DNA of 64,000 nucleotides from a virus, in the IMG/VR virus record IMGVR_UViG_3300032236_000747, positions 290,681 through 354,680 of that record; one strand, given 5' to 3'. A program made the translations under genes and the position numbers. The notes beneath the pieces were generated by a model. The model had not been told where the DNA came from, did no database searches, and saw only the letters and a program-made list of their open reading frames with translations. Shown here piece after piece: positions 25,249 through 34,893 of this stretch. The number at the start of each line of letters is the position of its first letter. Within the stretch, counting starts at the first letter, position 1.

Positions 25249-25958
25249 GAGCCTACGAAATATTCCTAGAAGATGTAACTGATCAGATCCAACCTAATCA
25301 AGCTGTAGGTAGTGGACCTGGTAAGATTGCACAGACTCCAGGAAATAAAGCAGCAAAGCCTGCTATGCCTAGTGCTACAACAATAGCAAATGCTGCTCAA
25401 GGAGCAGGAACCACACCGGATGCTACACAACCGGTTGGACAAAAACAAATGATGGGACAAAATGTCCCTGGACAACAACAAACAGGATCTGCTACACAAG
25501 GAACTGTAGGTACTATGGGTACAGCAGGAAGACCAGGTACACCCGATCCCAAGAGTGGCATGACACAAACACCTGCTCAACAACAAAGTCAGTTACAAAA
25601 AGCGCAGAGTCAGCTACAGCAAAAACAACAACAAGATCAAATAGCTCAGAAAAAGACTGATCTAACCAAAGACCTTAATCAACTTAAAACTGTAGCACCT
25701 AGTATTAATGTTTCCAAGGATGCAGATGCTCTAACAAAACCAGCAGATGAAAGATCCCCACAGGACCTTAAAAACATGGCAGGTATCACGAATGATATTG
25801 CCAGCATCATTGGACAACAGAACGGAACACAACAACTAAAACAGTTGTTAATGAAAATGAAAACCCTCGATGCTCAAAAGCAACAAGCACAGCAAGCAGA
25901 TAATCAAGCAGAGTTAGATAGTCTATCTCAACAAAATACCCCAACTCAGGCTAGATAA
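25245..25958 (+). CDS. Gln-rich low-complexity protein, probable internal/scaffold protein
   Basis: 237 residues. N-terminus MRAYEIFLEDVTDQI is an amphipathic helix of capsid-targeting type. The body is Gln-, Thr-, Pro- and Ala-rich (repeated PGQQQT and SQLQQKQQQDQ). Helical stretches follow (KKTDLTKDLNQLKTV, LKQLLMKMKTLDAQK). Such proteins are often scaffolds or packaged core proteins. It overlaps the coiled-coil membrane protein gene by 4 nt. Confidence 0.45.
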   Translation: MRAYEIFLEDVTDQIQPNQAVGSGPGKIAQTPGNKAAKPAMPSATTIANAAQGAGTTPDATQPVGQKQMMGQNVPGQQQTGSATQGTVGTMGTAGRPGTPDPKSGMTQTPAQQQSQLQKAQSQLQQKQQQDQIAQKKTDLTKDLNQLKTVAPSINVSKDADALTKPADERSPQDLKNMAGITNDIASIIGQQNGTQQLKQLLMKMKTLDAQKQQAQQADNQAELDSLSQQNTPTQAR

Positions 25959-25961
25959 ATA
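25956..25961 (+). promoter_or_regulatory. Late-type TAAATA motif, leaderless configuration
   Basis: GATAAATATCACT directly followed by ATG at 25967; no ribosome site. Confidence 0.45.
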
Positions 25962-25966
25962 TCACT

Positions 25967-26182
25967 ATGCGAATACATCATATCATCGATGGAATATCTA
26001 TTATCATTACCAATGAAGAACGCCGATTCATTTCTAAAAATGATGATAAGACTGTGACCATCGAATCACTAGACGATCACGATCAGTGGGTCGCTCAGAA
26101 CCTAGTACGCAAGGGTGTTTACACACTAAGTAAAGATAAGAAACACATTACTAGGATTGACAATGCTAGAGAAAGTCTATAA
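25967..26182 (+). CDS. Small hypothetical protein
   Basis: 71 residues (MRIHHIIDGISIIITNEE... DDHDQWVAQNLVRKGVY). A small beta-type protein with a hydrophobic N-terminus. Its gene has a TAAATA motif 5 nt before the ATG and no Shine-Dalgarno. The 3' end overlaps the next gene by 20 nt. No family recognised. Confidence 0.45.
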   Translation: MRIHHIIDGISIIITNEERRFISKNDDKTVTIESLDDHDQWVAQNLVRKGVYTLSKDKKHITRIDNARESL

Positions 26183-26615
26183 ACAGATTGAAAACCTTGC
26201 CCGTGGCGTTAAAACAGATTTACGCCACAAAGGTTTTGTAGTCCCTATTGAAAACAGAGACGGGTCAATAAGTGTAGACCTTTACACTATATCTAAATCA
26301 AAGGCAGGATTCTATAAGATTACTAGCAATGCTGGTGATGTATTAGTAGATCATATTAACTTACCGCAAACCGCTGCCCTATTGGCTAACAGTCTAGCAC
26401 TTGGACGCTGGGTAGATGATAGGCTACTAAACGAAGATAGGCAATATGGATACAGTTTGTTTGAAGAACTTCAGGCCAAACACATAATAGACAAGCGCCG
26501 TGATTGGGATAGGGTAGATATTATGTATACTAAGATGTCATTAGCAAAGCATAGAAAAACTGCCGCTAAACAGGCCATAATGAATAGTTTTGAAAAACTA
26601 CGCAACGTGAGATAA
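26163..26615 (+). CDS. Hypothetical phage protein
   Basis: 150 residues from the ATG at 26163, chosen because AGGA lies 7 nt upstream; a TTG two codons earlier is less likely. Alpha/beta protein: MLEKVYKQIENLARGVKTDL, RDGSISVDLYTISKSKAGFY, AALLANSLALGRWVDD, ending in a basic helix. Related proteins occur in T4-like marine phages near capsid genes, as far as I recall. No function known. Confidence 0.5.
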   Translation: MLEKVYKQIENLARGVKTDLRHKGFVVPIENRDGSISVDLYTISKSKAGFYKITSNAGDVLVDHINLPQTAALLANSLALGRWVDDRLLNEDRQYGYSLFEELQAKHIIDKRRDWDRVDIMYTKMSLAKHRKTAAKQAIMNSFEKLRNVR

Positions 26616-26618
26616 ATA
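26613..26618 (+). promoter_or_regulatory. Late-type TAAATA motif
   Basis: GATAAATATAAT, overlapping the preceding stop; next start at 26643. Confidence 0.4.
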
Positions 26619-26642
26619 TAATATCATTTTCTGGAACCTAGC

Positions 26643-28052
26643 ATGATTACAAACGATTTAAACGCCAAGTTAACAGCGGCCAAACTTAATGAAAATATGT
26701 ACAAGAAGTTTGGCACAAAGATTAACTTTGACAAATACACGAGAGAAGAACTAGAAAACTATCGTAATCTTCTACGTACTAATATTCATCAAGTAGAAAC
26801 TAGCAGCAACTTTAATGATTTGTTAGCCAACGAAACATATCAAAAAGACAAATACATGATGGGTGTATTAAACACTAAGATCAAAGAGATGTTAGGTGAA
26901 GCTAGGATCCTATCAGAAAAGAGCAAAACACAGAAGCAAGCACGTACGATGGCAGCAGCCGCACACGATCCAAAGTTTGCTAAGAAAGTGGGAATCAAAC
27001 AAAGCGTGGCCAAGGAATTCAACAAGGCCGATACAGGAACTAAAAAATTGAGCCAAGCTATGAAAAACAAAAAAACAACCGAAGCCCTAAAAGGCAACCA
27101 ATATAAAATAGATGCCAACAAAAACGGAAAAATAGACGGCGACGACTTTAAAAAGTTACGTGCTAAAAAGACCGAAGGCGCAATGGACACAGTTAAGGCA
27201 GTAGGCAAGAAAGTTGCTGGCGCTGTTAACAAAGCCATCGGTCATGGAAGCGATGAGGAAATGCGCAAAGATCTACAGAAAAAAGTAGGAGTAGCACAAA
27301 CTGGTAAGAAACCAGCAGCTCCTGTCAAAGAAGCCTCTAAGAAAAAGAATGACGGCAATCTGGCCAACAATGCCAAACCATACGACAAAGTAACACGCGG
27401 TGATGTTATCTCCGGTCGCCTTGGTAAAGATGAAATGGGTGGCAAGAGGAAAACAACTATGAAAAAGAAAGCAACTGAATCACAACTAATCTTCCGTAAC
27501 CACGTTAAGATTGTTAATGAAAGTCTAGCATACTTGCTAAACGAAGATGAAGAAGGCAAAGCCAAAGCCATTACCGCTGCCAGTGATATGGTCAATGACT
27601 TTACAACATGGATGCAACGTGTTGGTCAATACCAAACTAAATCTATGATTGAACTAGCTGATAGCATCCGTGCTGAGTTTGGTCAAGCCGAAGCAGAAGC
27701 ATTTAAGAATGCAGTTGCTCCTGCTCTACAAGCTACACTAGAAACAATGACACAACAACGCGAAGCTATTAGTCATGCTGTTGCTGTGCTAGCAGGTGAA
27801 GCCAGCGACATGGACCAAATGGGTGGAATGGGCGGCGGCGAAGTTCCTGACATGACTGGCGGTGCCGATGAGTTCTCTAGCCCATCAGGACAAGACAGCA
27901 TGAATGCAGGCGACGAGTTTGGTGCCAGTGATGCTGCTGCAGGTGGAATGGAAACCAGCGGACGTGAACTACGTGAAAGCCATAAGCGTGCTGCTGCCAA
28001 GAGCCGTATTGCTGAATCACATGCCATCATGAGTATCCTAAGCGGAAAATGA
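26643..28052 (+). CDS. Virion/prohead-core type protein with EF-hand-like motif
   Basis: 469 residues. Residues about 160-175 (DANKNGKIDGDDFKKL) match a calcium-binding EF-hand or dockerin loop (D-x-N-x-N-G-x-I-D-x-x-D). The N-terminal third is helical. The middle is Lys-rich (AMDTVKAVGKKVAGAVNK). The C-terminal part holds a long helical region (FRNHVKIVNESLAYLLNEDE, MIELADSIRAEFGQ) and a Gly/Met-rich linker. It resembles core or scaffold proteins of T4-like marine phages. Its stop overlaps the next start (ATGA). Confidence 0.5.
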   Translation: MITNDLNAKLTAAKLNENMYKKFGTKINFDKYTREELENYRNLLRTNIHQVETSSNFNDLLANETYQKDKYMMGVLNTKIKEMLGEARILSEKSKTQKQARTMAAAAHDPKFAKKVGIKQSVAKEFNKADTGTKKLSQAMKNKKTTEALKGNQYKIDANKNGKIDGDDFKKLRAKKTEGAMDTVKAVGKKVAGAVNKAIGHGSDEEMRKDLQKKVGVAQTGKKPAAPVKEASKKKNDGNLANNAKPYDKVTRGDVISGRLGKDEMGGKRKTTMKKKATESQLIFRNHVKIVNESLAYLLNEDEEGKAKAITAASDMVNDFTTWMQRVGQYQTKSMIELADSIRAEFGQAEAEAFKNAVAPALQATLETMTQQREAISHAVAVLAGEASDMDQMGGMGGGEVPDMTGGADEFSSPSGQDSMNAGDEFGASDAAAGGMETSGRELRESHKRAAAKSRIAESHAIMSILSGK

Positions 28053-28435
28053 GATTATTTGAAGTAGAAGGCAACATTGTCAATGATCTTGTTGTCTTGT
28101 TAAGAAACCAGGTAGGCAGGACAGATAGCGTAAGTCATAACAAAGCTCCACAGACTTTAACGTATCCTGCTTTAGCCAGCCTTATGAACAATTTAGGTTA
28201 CCCTGGTATTACCAAAGATAGTTTAAAACAACTATACGATGGTAGTGATGAGCTTAAGAAGTTAATCAGAGATCCAAAACCAGCAGGTGAAGATCCTAAT
28301 GCCAACGCAGCCGACGTTGTCACATTAAAAACATCCGAAGAACGTACCAAAGATGAACCAGCTACAGCAGCCGGGGGCAAGAGTATAGACTCTATGGCTA
28401 AATCTGGTGCTAACTATAAACCCGAACTAAGTTGA
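28049..28435 (+). CDS. Hypothetical protein with capsid-targeting-like N-terminus
   Basis: 128 residues starting MRLFEVEGNIVNDLVVLLRN. A helical N-terminal domain (TYPALASLMNNLGYPGITKD, DSLKQLYDGSDELKKLI) is followed by a disordered acidic and Ala/Gly-rich tail. Translationally coupled to the upstream gene by a 4-nt overlap. Unknown function. Its 3' end overlaps the -35 box of the promoter for the next gene. Confidence 0.45.
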   Translation: MRLFEVEGNIVNDLVVLLRNQVGRTDSVSHNKAPQTLTYPALASLMNNLGYPGITKDSLKQLYDGSDELKKLIRDPKPAGEDPNANAADVVTLKTSEERTKDEPATAAGGKSIDSMAKSGANYKPELS

Positions 28436-28460
28436 CATTAACTTAGAGAAGTAGTATACT
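28432..28460 (+). promoter_or_regulatory. Sigma70-type promoter, leaderless configuration
   Basis: TTGACA (28432-28437), 17-bp spacer, TATACT (28455-28460). The ATG of the exonuclease gene follows at 28466, so transcription would start at about the start codon. Confidence 0.7.
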
Positions 28461-28465
28461 CAAGT

Positions 28466-29188
28466 ATGATATACACTCCTCCGCCTTTTATTGAGCGGTT
28501 CCAATACAAAAACTGTAAACAAATAAACGATCCTGTTACACGCAAGCGTGTATACCTAACACCAGACGGCGAAAGTCTTCCAAGCGTTACAACTATCCTT
28601 AGTGCTACTAAAGATATGACCCATTTAAATGAATGGAAAAAGCGTGTTGGTGTAGAAAACGCACAACGTATAACCACCGAAGCTGCTGGAGTAGGCACAG
28701 CAATGCACGCCAATCTAGAACGTTTTATCATTGGTGAACAACGTCAACCCGGCAACAATGTAGTGCATGTACAAGCCAACAAAATGGCTGATGTTATTAT
28801 CGAAAATGGACTAAGCAAGGTAAACGAAGTATGGGCCATGGAACAGAGCTTGTACTTTCCGGGCTTGTTTTCAGGCACCACTGACCTAGTAGGTGTATAC
28901 GAAGATGAACCAGCAGTAATGGACTACAAACAAACTAATAAGCCTAAGAAAGCAGAGTGGGTAGACGACTACTATATGCAGCTAATGGCCTATATATTAG
29001 CACATAACGAAGTATACGGCACCGACATTCGCAAAGGTGTTATCTTTATGTGTAGTAGAGACTTCCAATACCAGCAGTTTACTCTAGAGCCCAAAGACTT
29101 TAACAAGTGGCAAGATGCTTGGTTAAACAAAGTAGAAGAGTATTACACAACAGGTATGAAAGGCCTCAAGCAACTACTCACGCAGTAA
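28466..29188 (+). CDS. PD-(D/E)XK exonuclease (MGME1/Cas4-like)
   Basis: 240 residues. GVGTAMHANLER near residue 77 is the conserved first helix of this nuclease group. The core is FSGTTDLVG with D140, then MDYKQ with D153 and K155: the D...(D/E)xK metal site. WVDDYYMQLMAYILA downstream is the Gln-Tyr helix typical of RecB-like and MGME1-like exonucleases. Probable role in DNA replication, recombination or processing. It is the only gene in this part with a consensus sigma70 promoter, suggesting early expression. Confidence 0.8.
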   Translation: MIYTPPPFIERFQYKNCKQINDPVTRKRVYLTPDGESLPSVTTILSATKDMTHLNEWKKRVGVENAQRITTEAAGVGTAMHANLERFIIGEQRQPGNNVVHVQANKMADVIIENGLSKVNEVWAMEQSLYFPGLFSGTTDLVGVYEDEPAVMDYKQTNKPKKAEWVDDYYMQLMAYILAHNEVYGTDIRKGVIFMCSRDFQYQQFTLEPKDFNKWQDAWLNKVEEYYTTGMKGLKQLLTQ

Positions 29189-29190
29189 GA

Positions 29191-29196
29191 TAAATA
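29191..29196 (+). promoter_or_regulatory. Late-type TAAATA motif
   Basis: GATAAATATC, 19 nt upstream of the spike gene start at 29216, which has AGGGGA as ribosome site. Confidence 0.4.
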
Positions 29197-29215
29197 TCTA
29201 ACTAGGGGATATTAT

Positions 29216-30964
29216 ATGGCTGTTATAGAGATTGCTAAGATACAAGTACGCAGAGGAAATGAAGGTGATGTTGGAATGCCTCAACTCGACAGCGGTGAGT
29301 TCGGTTGGGCTATAGACACACAAACACTTTACATCGGTAATGGTAGTGTAGCAGAAGGAGCGCCAGCAGTTGGCAATACAGAGGTTATTACAGCTAATAA
29401 CATATCAAACTTCTTTAACTTAAATGCTGTTTATACATACGGATCTAGCTACGGAAATCCGTATTCTATTGTAGATTCAAACATAAGAAAAGCTGTTACT
29501 AGATCTGTTTCGTCAAAGTTAGATGACTTTGTTAATGTTGTAGACTTTGGCGCAGTAGCAGACTGGAACGGAGTTAGTGGTACTGATAATACACAAGCGT
29601 TTCAAACAGCGATAGATAACCTATATCTAACAAACACATCTACAAATGGTCAGCTATTAAGAATACCAGCAGGTACTTATTATATTGCCGGAACTATATA
29701 CGTACCACCTAACGCTACTATAACAGGTGACGGACCCGACAAGACTGTACTAGTAGGTGTTTCTGGAAGTAACCCATTGATTCAACTATGCGACGGTAGC
29801 AGCCCAGGCAACGGATCATATATTATATTTGTACCAGGGCAGGTTAATATAACAGGACCCGGAAAACCAACTAACATATATATAGAAGGAATGACCTTCA
29901 CCTATACTACAGATCCTAGTTCTTTCAGTCCATTAACATCTTATTCTCCTTTGTTAAGCCTGGACTGTGTTACAACTTGCCGAGTCGTCAACTGTAAGTT
30001 TTTAGGATTATATACAGCACAAACTATATACACTAGCGATACTAACGACCAATATAATGGATACACCGGTATAGACATCAGGAGTCAAGGTACTTCTATT
30101 AGTGTACTAACTTCGGATAATATATTGATTAAAGATTGTGTGTTTATTGGATTAAAATACGGTATCACTTCAAACTATAACTGTTCTGATATACTGATTG
30201 TTAATAACCTATTTGAAATATTGAATAGGGGAGTTAACTGGGCAACCAACCTTGCTAACTACAACACAGAAGGTCCTATTAGATCAAGAATCAATAGTAA
30301 TATTTTTGACTACATTTATAACGAAGGTATCTACGCAGGATCTAGTATTAATCAAACACAGCACATATCTAGTTTTAACTCGTTTTTTACAGTAGGAACA
30401 CACTTAGATAGCGCACCATTTGACGATACAAATGCCATTACACCTAGTATTAGATTTAACAGCGCAGGTAACGTATCTGTTGAAGATAAGTTTTATAGAG
30501 ACGAAAAGGTAGCAAGACTAACAACGGCCCCTACAAAATATGTACCTAGTATACTAGGTAAGGTATCTGTGTCATCTAATGTAGCATACACCAAGACTTG
30601 GGATATAACCGGCATTCCAACTTTGCCAACGGCACTAGTCTATATTCCATATGCTGGCAATGATCAAACAATCAACATACCTTATCTATATACTACATCC
30701 GGTGTTGGGGCTACTCCTAATGTGTATGTGACTAGAAAAGGAGTACTGTCAATATCTGTTTCTACTATAGCAGGAGCAGGACCACAACCAGTAACTGATA
30801 CATTTACATACACCTATACAGGTGGTGGTGGCACTGACCCGGAACCATTAAACGGTTTAACATTTACAGCAACGTTGGATACCACAGGCAACTTTATCAA
30901 AGTAGCCTACACAGGTAACTACAACGCAGGCACAATAGAATATCAATACAACTATCTAGGTTAA
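29216..30964 (+). CDS. Tail spike, pectate-lyase-type beta-helix
   Basis: 582 residues. Residues 1-55 (IEIAKIQVRRGNEGDVGMPQLDSGEFGWAID...) form the same type of attachment domain as in the beta-roll fibre at 4900. VVDFGAVADWNGVSGTDNTQ near residue 100 is the classic start of the pectate lyase/rhamnogalacturonase beta-helix domain (DFGA..DG..D.T.A...A). Helix turns continue with ITGDGPDKTVL and ILIKDCVFIGLKYG to about residue 400, then a beta-sandwich C-terminus. Spikes of this kind cleave capsular or lipopolysaccharide chains. Confidence 0.75.
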   Translation: MAVIEIAKIQVRRGNEGDVGMPQLDSGEFGWAIDTQTLYIGNGSVAEGAPAVGNTEVITANNISNFFNLNAVYTYGSSYGNPYSIVDSNIRKAVTRSVSSKLDDFVNVVDFGAVADWNGVSGTDNTQAFQTAIDNLYLTNTSTNGQLLRIPAGTYYIAGTIYVPPNATITGDGPDKTVLVGVSGSNPLIQLCDGSSPGNGSYIIFVPGQVNITGPGKPTNIYIEGMTFTYTTDPSSFSPLTSYSPLLSLDCVTTCRVVNCKFLGLYTAQTIYTSDTNDQYNGYTGIDIRSQGTSISVLTSDNILIKDCVFIGLKYGITSNYNCSDILIVNNLFEILNRGVNWATNLANYNTEGPIRSRINSNIFDYIYNEGIYAGSSINQTQHISSFNSFFTVGTHLDSAPFDDTNAITPSIRFNSAGNVSVEDKFYRDEKVARLTTAPTKYVPSILGKVSVSSNVAYTKTWDITGIPTLPTALVYIPYAGNDQTINIPYLYTTSGVGATPNVYVTRKGVLSISVSTIAGAGPQPVTDTFTYTYTGGGGTDPEPLNGLTFTATLDTTGNFIKVAYTGNYNAGTIEYQYNYLG

Positions 30965-31399
30965 ATGCAATATCAAGAAGTAGAAGAAAACCTTGACGAG
31001 TGGGTCAAGTTTAGAAATAATCTCACTCATAGTACCACTCCATTGGGTGATGTAGCAGACTTTTGGGGCAAGGTAAAACAAATCCAGTTCAACCACAAAA
31101 TAGATCCTCATCATCCTGCAAGTTGGCCTACCCCTTGGTCAATCATAGCAGACGGACAATACGATGATCTGACCACAGCCATAATGATTGGTTATACCAT
31201 TAAGCTAACAGATCAGTACAAAGATAGTAAAGTAGAAATCCGTATTCAAGTTGACGAAGACCGAACTAGGTTGTATAATCTAGTATACGTGGATGATATG
31301 TATGTACTAAATTACGAAAGGTTTAGAGTAGTTAAAGCCCAAGACATAGATGATTCGTTTTTTATAGAAAATCTAGTTGAGCTAGCAAGACCTAGGTAA
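30965..31399 (+). CDS. Hypothetical phage protein
   Basis: 144 residues (MQYQEVEENLDEWVKFRNNL... VADFWGKVKQIQFNHKIDPH ... WPTPWSIIADGQYDDLTTAI). It starts directly after the spike stop codon. Trp-rich alpha/beta protein that I associate with uncharacterised proteins conserved in T4-like marine phages; no function known. It precedes the nucleotide-metabolism genes. Confidence 0.5.
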   Translation: MQYQEVEENLDEWVKFRNNLTHSTTPLGDVADFWGKVKQIQFNHKIDPHHPASWPTPWSIIADGQYDDLTTAIMIGYTIKLTDQYKDSKVEIRIQVDEDRTRLYNLVYVDDMYVLNYERFRVVKAQDIDDSFFIENLVELARPR

Positions 31400-31402
31400 A
31401 TA
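31397..31402 (+). promoter_or_regulatory. Late-type TAAATA motif
   Basis: AGGTAAATATC overlapping the preceding stop, 50 nt before nrdA. Later AAGAAGGTAAAGT provides the ribosome site. Confidence 0.35.
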
Positions 31403-31452
31403 TCTTCCTAGGTAAGTCGATCCCAAGAACAATAACAAAAAGAAGGTAAAGT

Positions 31453-33783
31453 ATGATCACAGTTGTTAAGCGCAACGGAGAGAGAGTTCCATTAGATATC
31501 AACAAGATACAGAGACAAGTAGCACACGCATGTAAGGGGATAGACGGAGTAAGCCCTAGCATGATTGAAATCAAAGCCCAGATTGAAATACATGATGGGA
31601 TGACAACACAGACCATAGACGAGCTCTTGCTCAAGGCAATGGTTGACTTAATAGACGAGTCAGAGAATCCAGAGATTAACAACGTTAACTATCAATATGT
31701 GGCAGGCCGTCAAAAGGTCAGTATGTTGCGTAAAGAAATCTACGGAGAGTACGAACCTCCTAGACTTTTTGATATAGTTAAGAAAAATACTGAATCGGGT
31801 CTATACAGCAAAGAACTACTACAATGGTATACAGAAGATGAGTGGAACATTATCGACTTATTCATTGATCATGCCAAGGACGAAACATATACGTTTGCTG
31901 CTATTGCGCAGCTAGCAGAAAAATATCTTGTGCAGAATCGGGCCACTGGTCAAATCTACGAAACTCCGCAAGTACGTTATGCAGTTGCAGCGGCAACCGC
32001 TTTCCATAATGAACCTAAAGAAAAGAGATTAAAATATGTTAAAGAATATTATGAGTGCGCATCTGATGGTCACTTTACTTTGGCTACTCCTGTACTTGCT
32101 GGCCTTGGTACTCCTACCAAACAGTTCAGTTCATGTGTTCTTATTAGTTCTGACGATACACTCGACTCTATTTTTGCCGCCGGAGAAATGATGGCCAAGT
32201 ATGCTAGCAAGCGTGCTGGCATTGGTTTAGAGATTGGACGCATAAGACCTGTTGGAGCCCCTATTAGAAATGGAGAGATCAAACATACAGGTTTAATCCC
32301 ATTCCTTAAGAAATGGTTTGCTGACCTTCGTAGTTGTAGTCAAGGCGGCATTCGTAACGCAAGCTGTACAGTTACATTCCCTGTCTGGCATTATCAGTTT
32401 GAAGACCTTATCGTTCTAAAGAACAATCAAGGCACTGAAGAAGTGCGTGTTCGTCAAATGGATTATAGTGTAGTTGTCAACAAGATGTTTTGGAATCGTT
32501 ATAAGAACAATGAAATGATTACATTGTTTGATCCGCATGACGTACCAGATCTCTATGAATCTTATTATCGTAATAGCACAGAGTTTGAAAAGTTATATAC
32601 AAAATATGAGCAAGATAAGAACATTAAAAAGAAAGTTGTATCGGCAGATGCGATATTCAAAGGTGGAATCCTTAAGGAGAGGACTGATACGGGGCGTATA
32701 TATCTTGTCAATATCGACAACGTTATTGGCCAGGGACCGTTTGATACTACCACAGATCCAATATATCAATCAAATTTATGCCAAGAGATACTTTTACCCA
32801 CAAAGCCTTTCCAGAGAATTGAAGATCCAGAGGGACGAATTGCTCTTTGCACTCTTGGCAGCGTAAACTGGGGAGCGTTCCGTAACCCACAAGAAATGCG
32901 CAAAGCCTGTAGAGTATTACTACGTTCGTTGTCTAATCTACTAAGCTATCAAGATTTTTTAAGTGTTCAAAGTCAGTTAGCTAATAATGAGTTTGAGCCA
33001 CTAGGCATCGGTGTAACCAACCTTGCTTATTGGCATGCCAAACGTAACCTGAAGTACGGAAACCCTGACTCACTTGCTGAAGTCAAGCGTTGGATGGAAC
33101 ATCAAGCATTTTACTTGACAGAAGTCAGCGTTGAACTAGCACAAGAGAGAGGAGCTTGCGAGCGTAGCTCATACACATATTACGGTAAAGGTATTTTTCC
33201 TTGGGAACGACGTAACCCAGGAGTTAATGAGCTAACTGACTTTACTCCTAGTTTAGATTGGGAACCACTACGTGCTCGTATGAAACAATACGGTATTCGT
33301 AATGCTACACTAATGGCCGTGGCACCGGTCGAATCCAGCTCAGTTGTGTTAAACTCCACCAACGGAATTGAAATGCCGATGGAATTGATTTCTGTGAAGG
33401 AATCGAAAGCTGGATCGTTTGTACAAGTCGTGCCAGAGTACAAACGTCTAAAAAATCGTTATCAGCTAATGTGGGATCAAATGGACTGCGTTGATTACTT
33501 GAAGACAGCATGTGTGCTAGGAGCATACATTGACCAAAGTCTAAGTACCAATACATTCTACAATCCAGCACACTTTGTAGGTAACAAGGTTCCTGCTACT
33601 TTGGTTGCTAAAAACCTAATGCTGGCTTACAAATGGGGTTTGAAGACAGTATACTATAGTTTAATCAATAAGGTTGGCGCTAAAGCAGAAATAACAGGCA
33701 CCAATGTTATACCCGGCATTGCTATTAGCTCTGCTGACAACGTTCTATTAATAGACGAAGACTGCGAGGCATGTAAGTTATGA
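31453..33783 (+). CDS. nrdA: Ribonucleoside-diphosphate reductase large subunit (class Ia)
   Basis: 776 residues, the normal size. Reduces ribonucleoside diphosphates to deoxy forms for phage DNA synthesis, with the radical supplied by the NrdB partner encoded next. The N-terminus (ITVVKRNGERVPLDINKIQR) is the ATP-cone. FSSCVL (Cys about 227) is one active-site redox cysteine; NLCQEI (Cys about 443) is the thiyl-radical Cys with the NxCxE motif; the C-terminal pair C771/C774 (DCEACKL) passes electrons from glutaredoxin. The stop overlaps the nrdB start by 4 nt. Confidence 0.95.
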   Translation: MITVVKRNGERVPLDINKIQRQVAHACKGIDGVSPSMIEIKAQIEIHDGMTTQTIDELLLKAMVDLIDESENPEINNVNYQYVAGRQKVSMLRKEIYGEYEPPRLFDIVKKNTESGLYSKELLQWYTEDEWNIIDLFIDHAKDETYTFAAIAQLAEKYLVQNRATGQIYETPQVRYAVAAATAFHNEPKEKRLKYVKEYYECASDGHFTLATPVLAGLGTPTKQFSSCVLISSDDTLDSIFAAGEMMAKYASKRAGIGLEIGRIRPVGAPIRNGEIKHTGLIPFLKKWFADLRSCSQGGIRNASCTVTFPVWHYQFEDLIVLKNNQGTEEVRVRQMDYSVVVNKMFWNRYKNNEMITLFDPHDVPDLYESYYRNSTEFEKLYTKYEQDKNIKKKVVSADAIFKGGILKERTDTGRIYLVNIDNVIGQGPFDTTTDPIYQSNLCQEILLPTKPFQRIEDPEGRIALCTLGSVNWGAFRNPQEMRKACRVLLRSLSNLLSYQDFLSVQSQLANNEFEPLGIGVTNLAYWHAKRNLKYGNPDSLAEVKRWMEHQAFYLTEVSVELAQERGACERSSYTYYGKGIFPWERRNPGVNELTDFTPSLDWEPLRARMKQYGIRNATLMAVAPVESSSVVLNSTNGIEMPMELISVKESKAGSFVQVVPEYKRLKNRYQLMWDQMDCVDYLKTACVLGAYIDQSLSTNTFYNPAHFVGNKVPATLVAKNLMLAYKWGLKTVYYSLINKVGAKAEITGTNVIPGIAISSADNVLLIDEDCEACKL

Positions 33784-34880
33784 GTAAAGCACAATACGAT
33801 TTTAGTAAACCAACTAACTATTTAAAACGACATATGTTTCTGGACCCAGCTGGTCCAGTTACTGTTCAAAGATTTGAAGAAGTTAAATATCCAAAAATAC
33901 AAAAGTACGAGGAACTTGCTCGTGGGTTCTTTTGGGTACCTGAAGAAATATCTTTAACTAAAGACAAGATTGATCATAAGGAAGCTAGCGATGCTGTTAA
34001 ACATATCTTTACTAGCAATCTATTGCGCCAGACTGCTTTGGACTCCATTCAGGGTCGTGCGCCTTTCCAAGTATTTGGACCAGTCAGTTCAATCCCAGAG
34101 CTTGAAGCACTAACACTTACATGGAGTTTCTTTGAAACAAGTATCCATAGTAAGAGTTATAGTCACATCATTCGTAATGTCTACGGTGTGCCTAAAGAAG
34201 AGTTTAACAAGATCCACGATACTAAAGAAATCATAGGCATGGCGGCCAGTGTCGGTCGTTACTATGAAGAACTGCACATACTTAACAGCCGTAAAGAGCT
34301 AGGCGAAGAAGTTGCTCTACGCACGCATAAGCGAGCCATTTGGATGGCCTTACACGCTAGCTATGCTCTAGAAGCTCTACGCTTTATGGTATCCTTTGCT
34401 ACAAGTCTAGCCATGGTTGAGAATAAGATCTACATCGGCAACGGTAACATTATTTCATTGATTCTACAAGACGAGTTACTACATACAGAATGGACAGGCT
34501 GGTTAATCAACCAAGTACCAAAAGATGATCCAGACTTTATTTCCATTGCTGAAGAATGTGCTGCTGAAGTGTATGCTCTATACATGGACGTTATCCGTGA
34601 AGAAAAAGAGTGGGCTACCTACTTGTTTAAACTAGGTCCAGTTATTGGATTGAATGCTATTATCCTACAAGACTTTGTAGACTATACAGCATTTACTAGA
34701 TTAAAAGAAATCGGAATCAAGTACCTTGAAGATCATCCACGCCAGAGTCCTATCCCGTGGTTTAACAAGCATGTAAATATCAATAAGAAACAAACCGCTC
34801 TACAAGAAAACGAATCAACAAACTATGTTATTGGTGTAATGAGCGATGCGGTAGAGTACGCAGAACTACCAGATTTATAA
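33780..34880 (+). CDS. nrdB: Ribonucleoside-diphosphate reductase small subunit
   Basis: 366 residues. Houses the di-iron tyrosyl radical cofactor that activates NrdA. Iron-ligand helices are visible: PELEALTLTWSFFETSIHSKSY (Glu and His ligands with the Tyr region), YYEELHILNSR, and LQDELLHTEWTGWL near residue 235. The C-terminal tail (AVEYAELPDL) is the segment that docks on NrdA. Overlaps nrdA by 4 nt and is followed by glutaredoxin, giving a complete class Ia reductase operon. Confidence 0.93.
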   Translation: MSKAQYDFSKPTNYLKRHMFLDPAGPVTVQRFEEVKYPKIQKYEELARGFFWVPEEISLTKDKIDHKEASDAVKHIFTSNLLRQTALDSIQGRAPFQVFGPVSSIPELEALTLTWSFFETSIHSKSYSHIIRNVYGVPKEEFNKIHDTKEIIGMAASVGRYYEELHILNSRKELGEEVALRTHKRAIWMALHASYALEALRFMVSFATSLAMVENKIYIGNGNIISLILQDELLHTEWTGWLINQVPKDDPDFISIAEECAAEVYALYMDVIREEKEWATYLFKLGPVIGLNAIILQDFVDYTAFTRLKEIGIKYLEDHPRQSPIPWFNKHVNINKKQTALQENESTNYVIGVMSDAVEYAELPDL

Positions 34881-34893
34881 TAAGGAAGAACAA

